From positions 15,421,720-15,485,719 of the forward strand of contig OZ038438.1 in assembly GCA_964036275.1 (NCBI GenBank): 64,000 bases of DNA, read 5' to 3'. Under the pieces are notes generated by a model. It saw only the letters and a list, made by a program, of their open reading frames with translations, made no database searches and was not told the DNA's origin. This document shows, one piece after another, positions 37,410 to 48,955 of this stretch. This stretch comes from Litoditis marina. Lineage: Eukaryota; Nematoda; Chromadorea; Rhabditida; Rhabditidae. Every line of letters starts with the position of its first letter. The stretch's first letter is position 1. The position numbers and the translations under genes were made by a program.

Positions 37410-40400
37410 ATGTCAGGACGTACGTTTTGTTTAAATTCTATTTCGCAAATATAATGTACAATAAGAATAAGAATTTCTATCTACGGTTTGTGTTGGTTGC
37501 TAAAACCGTATATTTAAGGCCTGTATCCTTGACTTTTTTTTGGTTTAGAAACCCTCTCTGCACTTCCCTTGAGGACGTCAGTTCAGTATCGTCCTAAACT
37601 CACCTGGGAACAAAATTTCGTGCTTTTGTCGCAGCAGGCGAACAACTCGCACTTCACCCGGTTTTCTCAAAAAGTCCAATATAGGTGTTGTAATCAATCT
37701 AGCCACCATTAAAAAGATATAAAAATGTGATACAATTCATTTCAGTCAGAGGACGGCGGCCCATCAAAATCGCCATGCCTGTTCCTCAAGAAACGCCCAG
37801 CCTCGACTTGGATGATACTTGTAGGATAAAGTGGGCTTTGCTTTTAGTTCTAACTTTTCCTTCGACAAAGTGAGCATTATGTTCCTTCCTTCTGCAAATT
37901 TTATAGGTTTGTAGCAACTTGTCTGATATCAAAAGGAAATATGGGTTCTATGTCTCTATCTACCGTTTATCAAAATAACACCTCTACTGTTTCCCGATGC
38001 CCCCGGACATTTTCGTGTTGAGTTGGTTCGTTGGTTGTGCGTTTCACCAGAACCCCAGTACCCATTTTGAATTTGAACTTTGAGCAGTAATTACTCATCG
38101 TGCGTTCATTATTCCGGTTAGAAAGTAGGGGCGGGAACTTGGTAAGCATGAAAGACGCTTAAGTTTATGTACCGGGGGCTCGAGACACTTGAGATTAATA
38201 TTCCGCCAACCGGGTCTCAAACTGAAACTATTCCCAGAGTGCCGGCTTCTCCACTTTCAGACTTCCACTATCGGTTCAATTAGAGAATTTCATTTACGTA
38301 ACTTACTCAAGAAACACTTCAGGTTGACGAACGATAGTGAAGAATTAGAAATTTCCGCTACCGAGTTAGAGGTAAGTTGCTTTTATTTTCAACTTTGAAT
38401 ACCGTGGATATCTTTGCTGTATTGATCGTTGACTGACTCACACATACAGCCTCGTTTTCACCTCGTTCTACCCAACGGTTTACCACGAGTTTGTTGTCAC
38501 ACACTCAAAATCAGCCACATAGGTGGGAACTGAAGAAATAGTTAGCAAATGCAAATGTTTTTTTATAACATTGAAATGTTGGATACAGTGGATACAGTCT
38601 AGGCGAGACACGCGGGATCACTGCCTGTAAACTTTCAGCAAACTACAAATTGCTTCACATTAGAAATCAGCAAGAGTTGTTTCAAATAGTTCTACTTTTT
38701 TTCAGGTCATTGAGCAATTAGGCAAAGGAGGATATGGCGTGGTAGAAAAAATGAAACACACTCCCTCTGGAATAATTATGGCTGTTAAGGTTGGTGATGC
38801 TTTCCCCTATATCAATCAGAGTAGATAGTATATTACGAACTTCTTTTTATTCTAATGAACCCACAATTGTTGAGTTATGGGTTTCCTCGGCCCAGTGGAA
38901 GGAAAAGGTATAAATTAGGGAATCCCGCTCAGCCCACCAGGGTAGGGTATTGCACCAATGGACCGGTTTTACTATGAAAATGTGTGAAATATTCATAGTT
39001 TTATATCAAATTTTTCAAGATTGGTCTAGCAGAAGCATAGATAGATTGAGGCTATTCGGACAAGATAACTGAATTCTTTCCTTTTCATTTCTCTCTTCCC
39101 GAATAAATTAAATTATAATATCTGTCCAAGACGGTTTCATGTTTAGCGAATCAAGTCTTCTATCAACGATGAATCACAGAAGCGAATGTTGGTTGAGTTG
39201 GACGCTTGCAAGCGAAGTGACTGCTGCCCCCAGGTATGATTACACTTTTGCTGTATCGATGCTTGAACCATCATTAAATCACAGCGTTCTCCGCCGCCAC
39301 ATTGGAGTTGGCCTGTTTCGCGTCTTTTCATTCGGCCGTAACGCGACACGCGGACGCGTACCTTACGTGCCAATGTGCCAAGAAGTGATTTTAATGAAAT
39401 AGGAAGTTCGGGGTAGTATGCAGCATGTGCATACCGTCAGATCTTGCCTGCGCGGGCTTGCGTCCCGTCCGGATAGTTTTCTGGATTTTCATCTAATGCA
39501 TACTGCTCTCAAAAAACAAGGCTGGTGAAAACGCTGTGAAATGGTCAGGAATGACAATGTCAATTGAATCAACGTACATACCACGTTTCTAATCATCAAG
39601 TGGCTTCCACTATATCACCTAAACGTACTTAGGTCTGGCTTTGCTTGATATTCCTTATACAGCTAAGAGCTGTATGTACTTTGTAACTTTTCTCATTCAA
39701 GCATATTGCGTTGTCATTACTAATGAAAAACCTTAACTATATATTGCGAATCTTATCGGCTCCTACCATTTCAGATGGTCAGATTCTATGGTGCCATGTT
39801 TCGGGAGGGTGATGTTTGGATCTGCATGGAAGTTATGGACACGTCGCTCGACAAATTCTATAAAAAAGCGTTTCGCATGGGAGATAAAATCTCGGAGCCA
39901 TTTGTAGGTCGGATCGCTTTATCGGTTAGTTTTGCATATGAATTCAAGAGAATTCGGATTTCTGTTTGAATTCAATCTAACTCCGGGAATTCCGGAAAAG
40001 TTGAGGATTGCCTTTGGCGAGCAATGGTGGTATCTAATTGAAAACTGAAACATAGAGAAACAGAACAACATTTGATCATTCTTCCTACCAAATCAAATTG
40101 GTATTGCGCTATCATTTGTATTTTAGCTTCTCTGCCACTTTTTACCTGCTCAAAAAAATTACAAAATTGGGTACTCTGCAAAGTTCAGCTCGTCTATTCG
40201 TTCAATGATCTAGTGATTTCCATCAAACAGGCGCATTTATCGTTTGACTCCTGTCATACCGTACGTGTAGTGTGTAGTTGTAAAAGCTGTTGGATGGCTT
40301 TTTCATCTCAGTATTTAGGTTGTCGAAGGTTTGAACTTCATGAAGGAGCAAATGAATCTGATCCATCGAGATGTGAAGCCCTCGAATATTCTTCTAAATC

Positions 40401-42383
40401 GCTACGGACAAGTCAAAATTTGCGATTTTGGAATTTCTGGTCATTTGACGAATAGTATTGCCACAGTGAGTTTTTGTATACCATTCTCTCAATTCTTTCA
40501 CACTCTCTCACCGAAGTCTTCTTTATACCAATACCAATTTTCAAAGCCGCATTGGCGATTCTGGCTTCATAATCGGAAAGTATCAAAAAATAATAGTTTT
40601 ATGCGAAAACTGGGTAAATTTGTTCCTATTGATTTGGCAGTGTGAAATTTAGCACGGGTTCTCATTTGAAGAATATTCGAATTCGAGCCTTGTAAATAAA
40701 TGTTTTCACTCGGAGTCTTGTCTCCTCTGAGCTTGCGTTTTCTTACATTTGTTTGGTACTACTACTATGCATGCTGGGGTCATGTTTGACTGAATACAAT
40801 GAACCGGAATTGTCTAATTTGGATCAGAAATCTCAATGGAAACATGTGCACTGGTATCAGTCGTTTAATAGTAACAAGGCTCTCATATCCCGCTTTGTTT
40901 TCTCTCTATAACTTTAGATCCACGAATATTTACAGACTGTTCAAGCTGGTTGCAAACCATATATGCCTCCTGAGCGGATCGAGGGAGATACCAAGGAAGC
41001 CTATGATGTGCGAGCCGATGTTTGGAGTCTAGGAATCACTTTGGTGGGCTGGTTTTGTTGTGTTTTCGTTGTTTTAGAGACGCCAGTAAAAGGTGACTCC
41101 TCGACATCCGTTTTTCGGTTCAGTTCACCTGACATCTCATGATTTTGCATCAGTTAGCGAAGTTTTCCGATTTCAGCTGTTTTTTTTTCTGGCAATTCCG
41201 ACAATCTCTGGTGTATGATCGTAGAAACACACAAGTATTAAATTTCATCATTTTAATTGTTAGTTTTATAGATTGAAATCGCCACGGGTACTCATCCATA
41301 CTCTAACTGGAAAACTCCCTTTGAACAACTGAAACAGGTCAGTTTACTGAGAGGACATATATTTAATTAATTCTTTGCGAGCAATCGATGCTTATAGTTT
41401 CACATTGGCGTCGTCACGTTGAAATATAGGGGCGTGAAGTGTGATTCCAGCTAAACACTACTGTCTAAATGTGATACATCATGCGTTTCATTATAATCAT
41501 CTATTTGTGATACAAGATACATTGTATTACGTACATGGTCTTTTCTAGGCGTATGTATCAATAACATAAAATTCAAAATACTTTCAAATCCGCAACGTCG
41601 TATTAAAAATTAAAATTCTCGTTCGTATTGTTAGTAAACTGTGAAGCATTCAGGTCGTCAAAGAACCAGCGCCACAACTACCTTGTGATGGCTCTTTTTC
41701 TGCGGATTGTCGGCATTTCGTGAAGCGATGGTAAGTATTGCTCTATTTTTCTCGCATCATCATTAGGTTATTCCATAGCGAGGACACTACCACTTTCCTT
41801 CCTGTTCTAACCTTTTATCACAGAATTCGTAGAAGTTTAAAATGTTGTGGTTTTCTTGGTGATCCCTTTGAAGAAAACCTTTTTTTCAGTTTGGAGAAAA
41901 ATTACAACGAAAGGCCAAAATATCCCGAACTTCTTGCCATGCCGTTCTTGGAACATGTCCGAAATGAGAAAAGCTTTCATATGGCCGATTTTGTTGTGAA
42001 GGTGGGTTTATTTTTGTAAATTTACTCCCTACCCCCTTTTTTGGTTTTCCCATCATATCCTGGGATAGTTTTAGTTGATGGTGTAAGGTGTTATAGTGCT
42101 AAACGCTCATTGAATAAATCTATTTATCCAGTTTAAGACATTTTGGAATGAATGCAGAAGTTTTGGAATAGCTATCGGTTTCCTTTCCTTAGTTAACAGA
42201 AAAATTAAGGCTCCTTCAGTTAGCTAGTGGTGACAATAAATATATTTCTTTGTTATTTACTATGATGGTATACAAGGCTTTCCCAATTGTGTTACATTCA
42301 ACTTTTGAACTCATTTATGATTGACAAAAGCTGTTGAAGACAAAACAGTATTGTTTCAGATCTTGGATGCGCCGGATGTCTAA
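37410..42383 (+). CDS. sek-1: MAP kinase kinase SEK-1 orthologue (MKK3/MKK6 type), 12 exons (332 aa)
   Basis: Exons 37410-37419, 37746-37830, 38323-38371, 38706-38789, 39147-39233, 39775-39924, 40319-40465, 40936-41043, 41272-41337, 41654-41730, 41890-42001, 42360-42383; all phases agree and the model ends in TAA. The dual-specificity kinase has the glycine loop GKGGYG (54-59), catalytic Lys76 in [11 protein letters not shown] from 171 and DFG at 191-193. Its activation loop reads [16 protein letters not shown], where Ser201 and Thr205 match the MKK6 SxxxT phosphosites. The N-terminus [15 protein letters not shown] resembles the p38-docking region of worm SEK-1. In C. elegans SEK-1 is phosphorylated by NSY-1 and activates PMK-1 p38 in innate immunity and in neuronal asymmetry. 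An AG acceptor just upstream of the short first exon may be a trans-splice site. Confidence 0.95.
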
Positions 42384-43738
42384 TCATACACGACTGCAAG
42401 TTCAAATGGCATGTCAATCGGTGTGTTAGCTGAACTGAATATCAAGAATATTTATACCGTTAATTTTTGAAACACATGTTCTCGGCTCGCGACTGTATCG
42501 GAGCTTTTCTCCCTCATTTTGATATCTAGGTGTCGCAATCATTTGTATTGAATCTCTGAAAATGTTCGGAATCAAAGTTATGTAAGCTGTGCTTTCATAT
42601 TCTGCCATGAGCACGAAACTGTGGGAAAGGTGAACTCCTCATAAAACGGACCTTTCTTTACACTATCTCGAAGTTTGTCTACCCACTTGCCTTATTTTGT
42701 TCTCCACTTTTTTTAAACTTTAACTTTAATATGTTTCATATTCACTACGGTTCCAGCGCGCAGTATAGTTTAGTTCACTTAGATGGGTTGACCATGTAAT
42801 GCACCATCTCGCCCCTTCGTAGTTGTTGCACGACGTTCATACTAGATCAATGACCTGGTGCTCTTTGAATTTGTCTTTTTTGTAATGTTTGATACATTGT
42901 AAGGTATTAGATCTTTGGTCCTTGGTCTTCGGTTAGCTTTATTGCTGAGCGTCTAATGTAGTAGATAGTGCATTATCTTGTCTTTTGCCACATAAAGTAA
43001 CACAGACATTTACCATACACTCTACTGAAACTCGAATTAATCCACTGTTCGCTATAAGTCAATAATCGCGTGTTCGTTCGCTGTAGTATAAGTATTATCT
43101 AGTGCCATCCAACATCCTCCCTTGTGAATGTTCTCTGTGAATTTAGCCCAGCCACTTCCTATTACCCTGTGCATCTATGTGTTTGTTGGCTCTTTCCTAA
43201 CTGTCGTGTAGATTCTATCCATATCCTATTACGTTGGTCAATTTTGTTGTTATATGAATTGTTTTATACATTTTTCAATATAATTCTCTGTTCTCGTTGT
43301 TCAGGATTTCCCAAAAAAACTACCAGAAACGGAAAACAATTCCTGACGGACCGCTAAAATGACTCGTTTCTTTCAACAACTATCAATCATTTGTGCCAGT
43401 TATACAACTGTGAGAGAGCATGGAGGTCGATGAGACCGCAGAGAGTATCGTTCGTACTAGTCTACGTCTCTGACATGCCTGCTCTATCGTTGAGGATTGG
43501 ACCGAGCACCCCCTAGCTGGTAGCATCGTCTATATTCTTCTGTGCGGATAATGAAACAGAAAACAGTTATTCACTAGAACAACTATGCAGAAGGGAAACC
43601 AATTAGTTTCCTACAAATGCGAGCTTCGAATCTTGATTGAACGTGTATCCTCGGTGTTCCATTATTCAGATCAACAGAACCTGATATTTCTACAGATTGA
43701 ATCTCGAACGATATACATTTATATGCGTCGCCGCGCCC
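42384..43738. other. Spacer downstream of the kinase gene
   Basis: About 1.35 kb of AT-rich sequence between two genes on the same strand. No supported exon or repeat apart from a short segment near 43418-43500 (GGAGGTCGATGAGACCGC) that resembles 46020-46110. Confidence 0.6.
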
Positions 43739-45521
43739 ATGAAAACACATCGCTTATTATTTGTAGTTGTTCTTTGTCAGTTTCAACTGGCCTCATCGTG
43801 GACCCGTTATGGTGAGCTTAATCATTTTACACCCCTAAAAGAGTTTTGAATGGTTCTCATCCAATTGTGTGAAACTCGCAGATGGGACTGAAAAAGTTCG
43901 TCAACTGAACTTAGTTAACTACCAGTAAGGAAGTAAGGAAGAACTTAGTTAACTCTTAAGGAAGTATTTGCCGTTCATAACAAGAAAATTTCTTTATTCA
44001 CATATACTTCGGTTATAGTGGAGAACAGAGATATATGGTTGCAGTACTGTAACACTATTTCTTGGCCCATCTTTTTCTACTCCGCAAGAATGCATTCACA
44101 CTCATTTGTTCGACTAGCGTTGATTTAATGATATTATCATCGTTGCAGAGAAAAGAGTGCTTTCTTGTAATGACCAGCAATCATTGAACTGTACTCTTGA
44201 GTTTCCGGGAACCTGGACAAAGACTGTAGAGTGAGTATTTAAAAACGAACCGGTTGATTATTGACTGCAGAGCTCAGATAACGGTAGATCACTCTTTTTC
44301 GCAATAGCAAAGTAAAGTGCTTGCCTGGAGAAAAGTAGTTTTGGATAGGCAACTCACAACGATATTCGGTTGAGGACTATGAAACGGTTGATTGATACAA
44401 GAGATTCTTCGAAAAACCATGGTTCATGATCTAGTCTGTTCCATATGACCATGCCCTCTCACAGCATGAATGGAAGTTAAAGAATTTACATCAGATTTCT
44501 TACCTGTTTGTTTACCCCGAATTTACATGAGAATGTTTGCCTGGATGTTTCAAATCGTGTCTAATTCTGTGATGCTAAACTAGTGGGTTGTCTGAACAGA
44601 TATGTTGTGGGATTTCGAGATAATCATAGAAACGAGATTATAGATGTCGCCGAGAGACCATACCAGAGAAAGATCGCACTGCATTGAACAGAGAGGCCGA
44701 GTTCCGAATCGCCTGTCCTCTAGGGTGCACACCCCATGTATGTTCTATAACTTTTGCCGTCGTGTTATAATGTTTGCCTCTTCTCAAAGCAAGCCCACAC
44801 CTTGTATTTGGCCCTATCCCGCTGTGTATGTAGTTGGGACTCTTTACTTTTTAATCCAAATTTGTGAATAAGAGCGTGTTTTGACATCGATCTACAACTA
44901 TGATTTGGTACCCACACCCACAGAAACCTTTCATTGAAAAATGAAGTTTTCAGTCATCGTTACGTAATTCAAACGGACTAAAAGTAATCGTACCGTAGGA
45001 GTCTTAACTGGAATGAAAAGTCTATAACAAGCATTGTTTGACTTCCTCACCGCGCTAAATTGCGAAGTAAACTGTCCAACACTCAACAAAACTGACACGA
45101 ACTAAGTAACAAAACTTTTTTTATCTAATGCTAATGGGTGGTTTTCTAGCTTGCAAATTTTCACAGTCTGTTTTCTCATTCAAGGAATGGTTTGTTACAC
45201 ATCACATACTCGCTAGAGCAACATTAACTCCACTTTTATTTATTGTCTTCATTCAGCTGAACATTAATTATTAATTACAGATAGTTCAAAAGGATAGTGG
45301 AAACAATCGTAAATGTGCTTCTTACTCAACCTTTGGCAAGTACTTTGAGGAAAAGTCACAAGAGTGGTGAGTTCCTGAAATGTGTATCTTTTTTGAAATT
45401 ATTATTAGTTGGTTGTCCTGTTCCGTTAGCAGATGTAAGATATACTATTTTCAGGCTTATATGGTTTTGTGATCCGTGTAAGGCAGTCTTCACAACAAAT
45501 TGCGATTTCATGGAGAAATAG
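43739..45521 (+). CDS. Small secreted cysteine-containing protein (~100 aa)
   Basis: Exon 1 (43739-43811) encodes a signal peptide beginning MKTHRLLFVVVLCQFQLASS. Exon 2 (44149 to 44225 or 44230) continues in phase with RVLSCNDQQSLNCTLEFPGT. Exon 3 (45281-45366) has KCASYSTFGKYFEEKSQEW and exon 4 (45455-45521) ends WFCDPCKAVFTTNC plus four residues and TAG. Exon 3 needs phase 0. The strongest exon 2 donor (GA|GTGAGT) leaves phase 2, while the weaker one five bases earlier (ACT|GTAGAG) fits exactly and gives 100 residues. Either the weak donor is used or a small exon between 44231 and 45280 was missed. The family was not recognised. Even spacing of cysteines and a signal peptide suggest an extracellular disulphide-stabilised protein. 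Confidence 0.62.
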
Positions 45522-45594
45522 AATGTGGAGAAAAGTGAAGCCGGAATGCCGCTACATTTCATCACTGTTAATCAATATCAGCGTAAATGAATAA

Positions 45595-45600
45595 TTTATT
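45595..45600 (-). terminator. Poly(A) signal AATAAA for the broken secreted-protein copy
   Basis: AATAAA on the minus strand about 0.6 kb after the stop, within a block (roughly 45590-45715) almost identical to 48210-48335 downstream of the other copy. Conservation of the block in both copies suggests shared 3' UTR. Confidence 0.45.
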
Positions 45601-46213
45601 GGTATCAGCAAGCCGTTGTTCTCGTTGTGTTGAACTTGTTGATAGACATTAGATCGTTGATGTTCTTCTCGGCACAACTCCACTCTGCACAACTCAGACC
45701 CTGTAAACACTGTACATCACAACAAAACAGGAGTGGAGGTTCAGAAGTTCCGCTCTCTGCGCCGATAAAATCACAACATTAATTTTGTCAGGTGTTGTAA
45801 TATGCCGAAAAATCAACCAAGCAATCCAAGTGGTAACAGATTGAAATACAGCATACTCAGAGCAAAGAACTGTGTGGGAAGCTGGCAACTCTACTTCTTC
45901 GAACAAGCAATGTTACCAAGATGCACTAGAAAGAAATAGGCGCACCTATACAGTAAAATGCTGGTATTCTCAGAAACATTTACGCTAGTTGTCTACAATG
46001 AGCAAACTATAAAAGTTAGAGAGCCTAGAGGTCGAGGAGACCACATACAATCTGAGACATACTGCGTCTCTCTGACATGTACGATGTACACTCTCTAGGC
46101 GAGGCTGTTGCAGAAATCCTAAATCTTAAAAGCTGTAAACTCTCTGAGTATCATTGTCTATCACTAATTTTGACGCATGTTTCGGCTCAAGCCGCCGATA
46201 AGTTTTCAACATT

Positions 46214-47587
46214 TCAACACACCTTGGAGCAAGCCGTAATAATGACTTGCACAAGCTTCTTTGTTAGAATTGCCCTTGACATCTTGTAGCACTCCGCGTA
46301 AACGTCATCCTTAGATTTTTTGTTGACTTTCATCTTCTTCACTTTAGGCATTATCTGAGAAAGAATGCCGAATTTAGGTGATTCCCACACACTTGAAGAA
46401 TGCTGAAAATTTCCATTGAAGACACGGCCTAATTATACGACCTACCTTCTTGTACGCCTTTTTGAGCTTGAGGGCAATGATTTTGCCTGCCTTCGAAAGA
46501 ACTTCCATGGTTTTTGAGATCGATCCCGCATTTTTCAAGCACTTATCATCTGGAATAAACAATATATACAACATATTAATTTCGAAACCTGAGTTGTAAA
46601 CAGTTGTGAAAAAAGTGAAAACTGTAACTGACTGCTGGACATCAGTCCTGCCAACTTCAGATAACTGAACGCCGGAGTACCACTGATGATGTAGCCCATG
46701 AAGTCTGGAAAATATCCATGTGTGACTCAATTGTTTAGTAAAATTGAGCAATACTCCACCTAACTATGAAAATATTGGATTTTCAGAACGCCTATAAACT
46801 AAAACACGGCTACCTTTACTGAATTTTCAAATGTTACTTACTGTCGGCGCAAGTGAGGAGAGGGGCTTCCTTATAAAGATCTGCCATTAAACTATCCGTG
46901 ATCTGAAAGTGAGGAATTACCGTGTTCATTATTTGTAGAGAGTTACCTCATTGGGCTGTACCTACAGTCTACAGTCTATTAACCAACAACCTTTCGAAAG
47001 GGTTTTCTGCTCTTCTTTGACAAACTAAATGTGCGAGGGATGACCTTAGAACGCCAATCGAAAATAGTTCAAATGTTATGCAAATATTGTTCAGTGAGGT
47101 GAATATGTGATATATTTTTCGTGACTCACCAGGCAACCGTAACACTTTTCTTCCTTTCAACTATTTACTATTTCTGAATTTTATGTGAACCGGAAACTAC
47201 CTTTCCCAGATCGTCTGCACTCCAGAATGGGAAAATGATGGACCTGGCTTTCGAGCAGAACTCTTTTCTGCGTCCTGTGTAGGCCGAAGCCCCGACGACC
47301 AAGAACAGTAGAATGAAACCTAGTTATAATAATAATAATAATAATAATCTTTTACGGCAACTATTTCAGCCGTGTGTTACTTTATTCATTTCAATACAAC
47401 CAAGACAATGATCACATGGAAGTATCCGTAGAGGGGTGGGGTCCGTAGAAGAGAAACTAGGCATGGGTGAGCTTTATTACCAGCTCATGCGGTCCGCCAT
47501 GAAGATACCGCGCCGAGTGGGATCGAACCATGGTGTTTTGAGTGCTAGCGCGCACACAACCAGTCGACCACTCGGCCCCAGTTGCAT
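46214..47587 (-). pseudogene. Secreted-protein tandem copy 2, start codon separated by SINE insertion
   Basis: Exons in transcript order: ATG and the next four coding bases at 47581-47587, SINE 47326-47580, rest of exon 1 at 47211-47325, then 46842-46902, 46633-46704, 46446-46549, 46214-46354 (stop TGA). Compared with the paralogue at 48905-50120, all later exons keep length, phase and frame, giving an ancestral 168 residues that end TACSKVC. Reading from the old ATG runs into the SINE and hits a stop after about 40 codons. The hydrophobic signal peptide is thus detached from the start. The body of the gene shows no other damage, so the insertion looks recent, or another upstream start or splice may rescue it. 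Function is unknown; see the paralogue. Confidence 0.75.
47326..47580 (-). mobile_element. tRNA-derived SINE with (TTA)n-type tail (255 bp)
   Basis: On the minus strand it begins TGGGGCCGAGTGGTCGACTG and contains the Pol III B-box-like GGTTCGATCCC. It ends in a run of TTA/TAT triplets (ATA repeats on the plus strand). The flanking target duplication is AGTT (47322-47325 and 47580-47583). The uninterrupted sequence of the paralogue at 50112-50120 gives the empty site. The tRNA-like head resembles a leucine/serine-type tRNA, but the full cloverleaf was not verified. Confidence 0.8.
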
Positions 47588-47679
47588 GACCCGCAATGTT
47601 CTTGTCTTCATAACCAACTAACTTTAAGGCGTCCAGCACTTTACAGAAGTTTTTGAGATTAGATCAGACGGTGTACGTG

Positions 47680-47685
47680 TTTATA
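47680..47685 (-). promoter_or_regulatory. Candidate TATA box, copy 2
   Basis: TATAAA on the minus strand, 93 bases upstream of the original ATG at 47587, the same spacing as in copy 1. The surrounding 130 bp are nearly identical between the copies. Confidence 0.5.
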
Positions 47686-47714
47686 GCAAAGAGGACTTCA
47701 TTTAATAACGCAAC

Positions 47715-48214
47715 TGCTGAGCGAAATGTTTCACCTAGCCAGCGAAATGTTTCACCATGGAATGTGCCATCCCCACTTCTGTCAGTTGAATAATTCTCTA
47801 ACATTTCTGATATTAGATCAGACAACGTACAAGCTGAATTTGGGGTTTATAGCAAAGAGGACTGAGTAGAATGCTTGGGTTTGCTTAGCCAATATGATAA
47901 CAACCAACGGGAGTGGTTGCTCTGATGATGTGTGAGCTGAACTGTGGTGCCATTTTATAGACTCTGACCTTCCATAAGTAGCCCCCAATTATCCTTCACC
48001 AACAACATAAATCCTCATTAATCCTATCAAAGAGCATCGTTGCACCGCGTAGGTGACAAATGATCAACTTTCATATTGACACAAACATTTTAGCAGTACT
48101 GAACTATAGCTTTAAGTTGTTGAGCAATGATGCACTTGTTGAACGAGTCCGTTCGATTTTTCTAGATTATCGAGCATCCTCGGCCCTGATTGGAATATTA
48201 GTGTGAATGAACGG
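47715..48214. other. Spacer between tandem copies, with a third partial promoter copy
   Basis: The segment near 47815-47870 repeats ATTAGATCAGACAACGTAC and TTTATAGCAAAGAGGACT, the promoter motifs of both genes. AGCGAAATGTTTCACC also occurs twice around 47724-47757. No coding exon follows this third promoter-like block, which suggests the remains of another duplication. Confidence 0.5.
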
Positions 48215-48220
48215 TTTATT
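48215..48220 (-). terminator. Poly(A) signal AATAAA for secreted-protein copy 1
   Basis: AATAAA on the minus strand in a block of about 125 bp almost identical to 45590-45715, the corresponding place downstream of copy 2. Confidence 0.45.
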
Positions 48221-48748
48221 GGTATCAGCAAGCCTTTGTTCTCGTTGTGTTGAACTTGTTAATGGACAATAGATCGTTGATGTTCTTCTCGGCACAACTC
48301 CACTCCACACAACTCAGACCCTGTAAACACTTTGCACCACGAGAAAAGAATGGAAAAAGTTCCGCTCTGAGCACCGATCGAACCACAACGAAACTTCGTC
48401 AAATATCGTAATATACCGGAAAACAACTGAAAGATCGAAGTTAAATCATAGTGAAATACATAATACTCAGAGCAAAGAACGTGGGGCAGTTGGCAACTAC
48501 TTGTTAAAACAACAAATGTTCACGCCGAAGGAGTAGCCGCACTCGTACAGTATATGGTTTGTTCCTTCCAAAGCAAGCCAATACTGTCTTGCCCGCTGTA
48601 TGTAGTTTTATCGTTGTATTCTGGTCAAATTGTTTAAACTGTGGCGTGTATTGCGTTCGAACTACAACTCAAAGAGGGTGATTCGTTACAAAAATGTCTA
48701 CAATTGCATGATGCTATCATACCCGCACTGATAGACAGGCATACTGCG

Positions 48749-48955
48749 CTATAGTTGTCGCTCAAAGAAAGGCGAGTTCTACTGTATATCTCACTTTGTG
48801 CTGTGTAAGCACTAACAACACATATATACGATTCGTTCAAAATGTTCCTATCAGCCTAATTCGTAAAGTGTTAGCATCCGCGTCTCCCAAGCTTATAGCC
48901 CGGTTCAAATCTCATATGAGGCGGATATTTTATATATTCGGCACGCACCCTCAGA
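48749..48955 (+). mobile_element. SINE-like copy with upstream block and tRNA-like part
   Basis: Reads ATAGTTGTCGCTCAAAGAAA, then TACTGTATATCTCACTTTGT and a GCTGTGTAAGC block, then a tRNA-like stretch with AAGTGTTAGCATCCGCG and the B-box-like CCCGGTTCAAATCTC. The same order is found at 58150-58330 and, inverted, at 56020-56196. Its right end overlaps the extended last exon of the minus-strand secreted gene. Confidence 0.6.

Noticed and set aside
45694..45906. 70-codon minus-strand frame as an extra exon of the secreted-protein gene
   Set aside because: The duplicated counterpart near 48300-48540 does not keep the frame, so the block behaves as UTR.
47440..47580. Functional tRNA gene within the SINE at 47326-47580
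   Set aside because: A clear insertion with target duplication and triplet tail; the tRNA-like head belongs to the mobile element.
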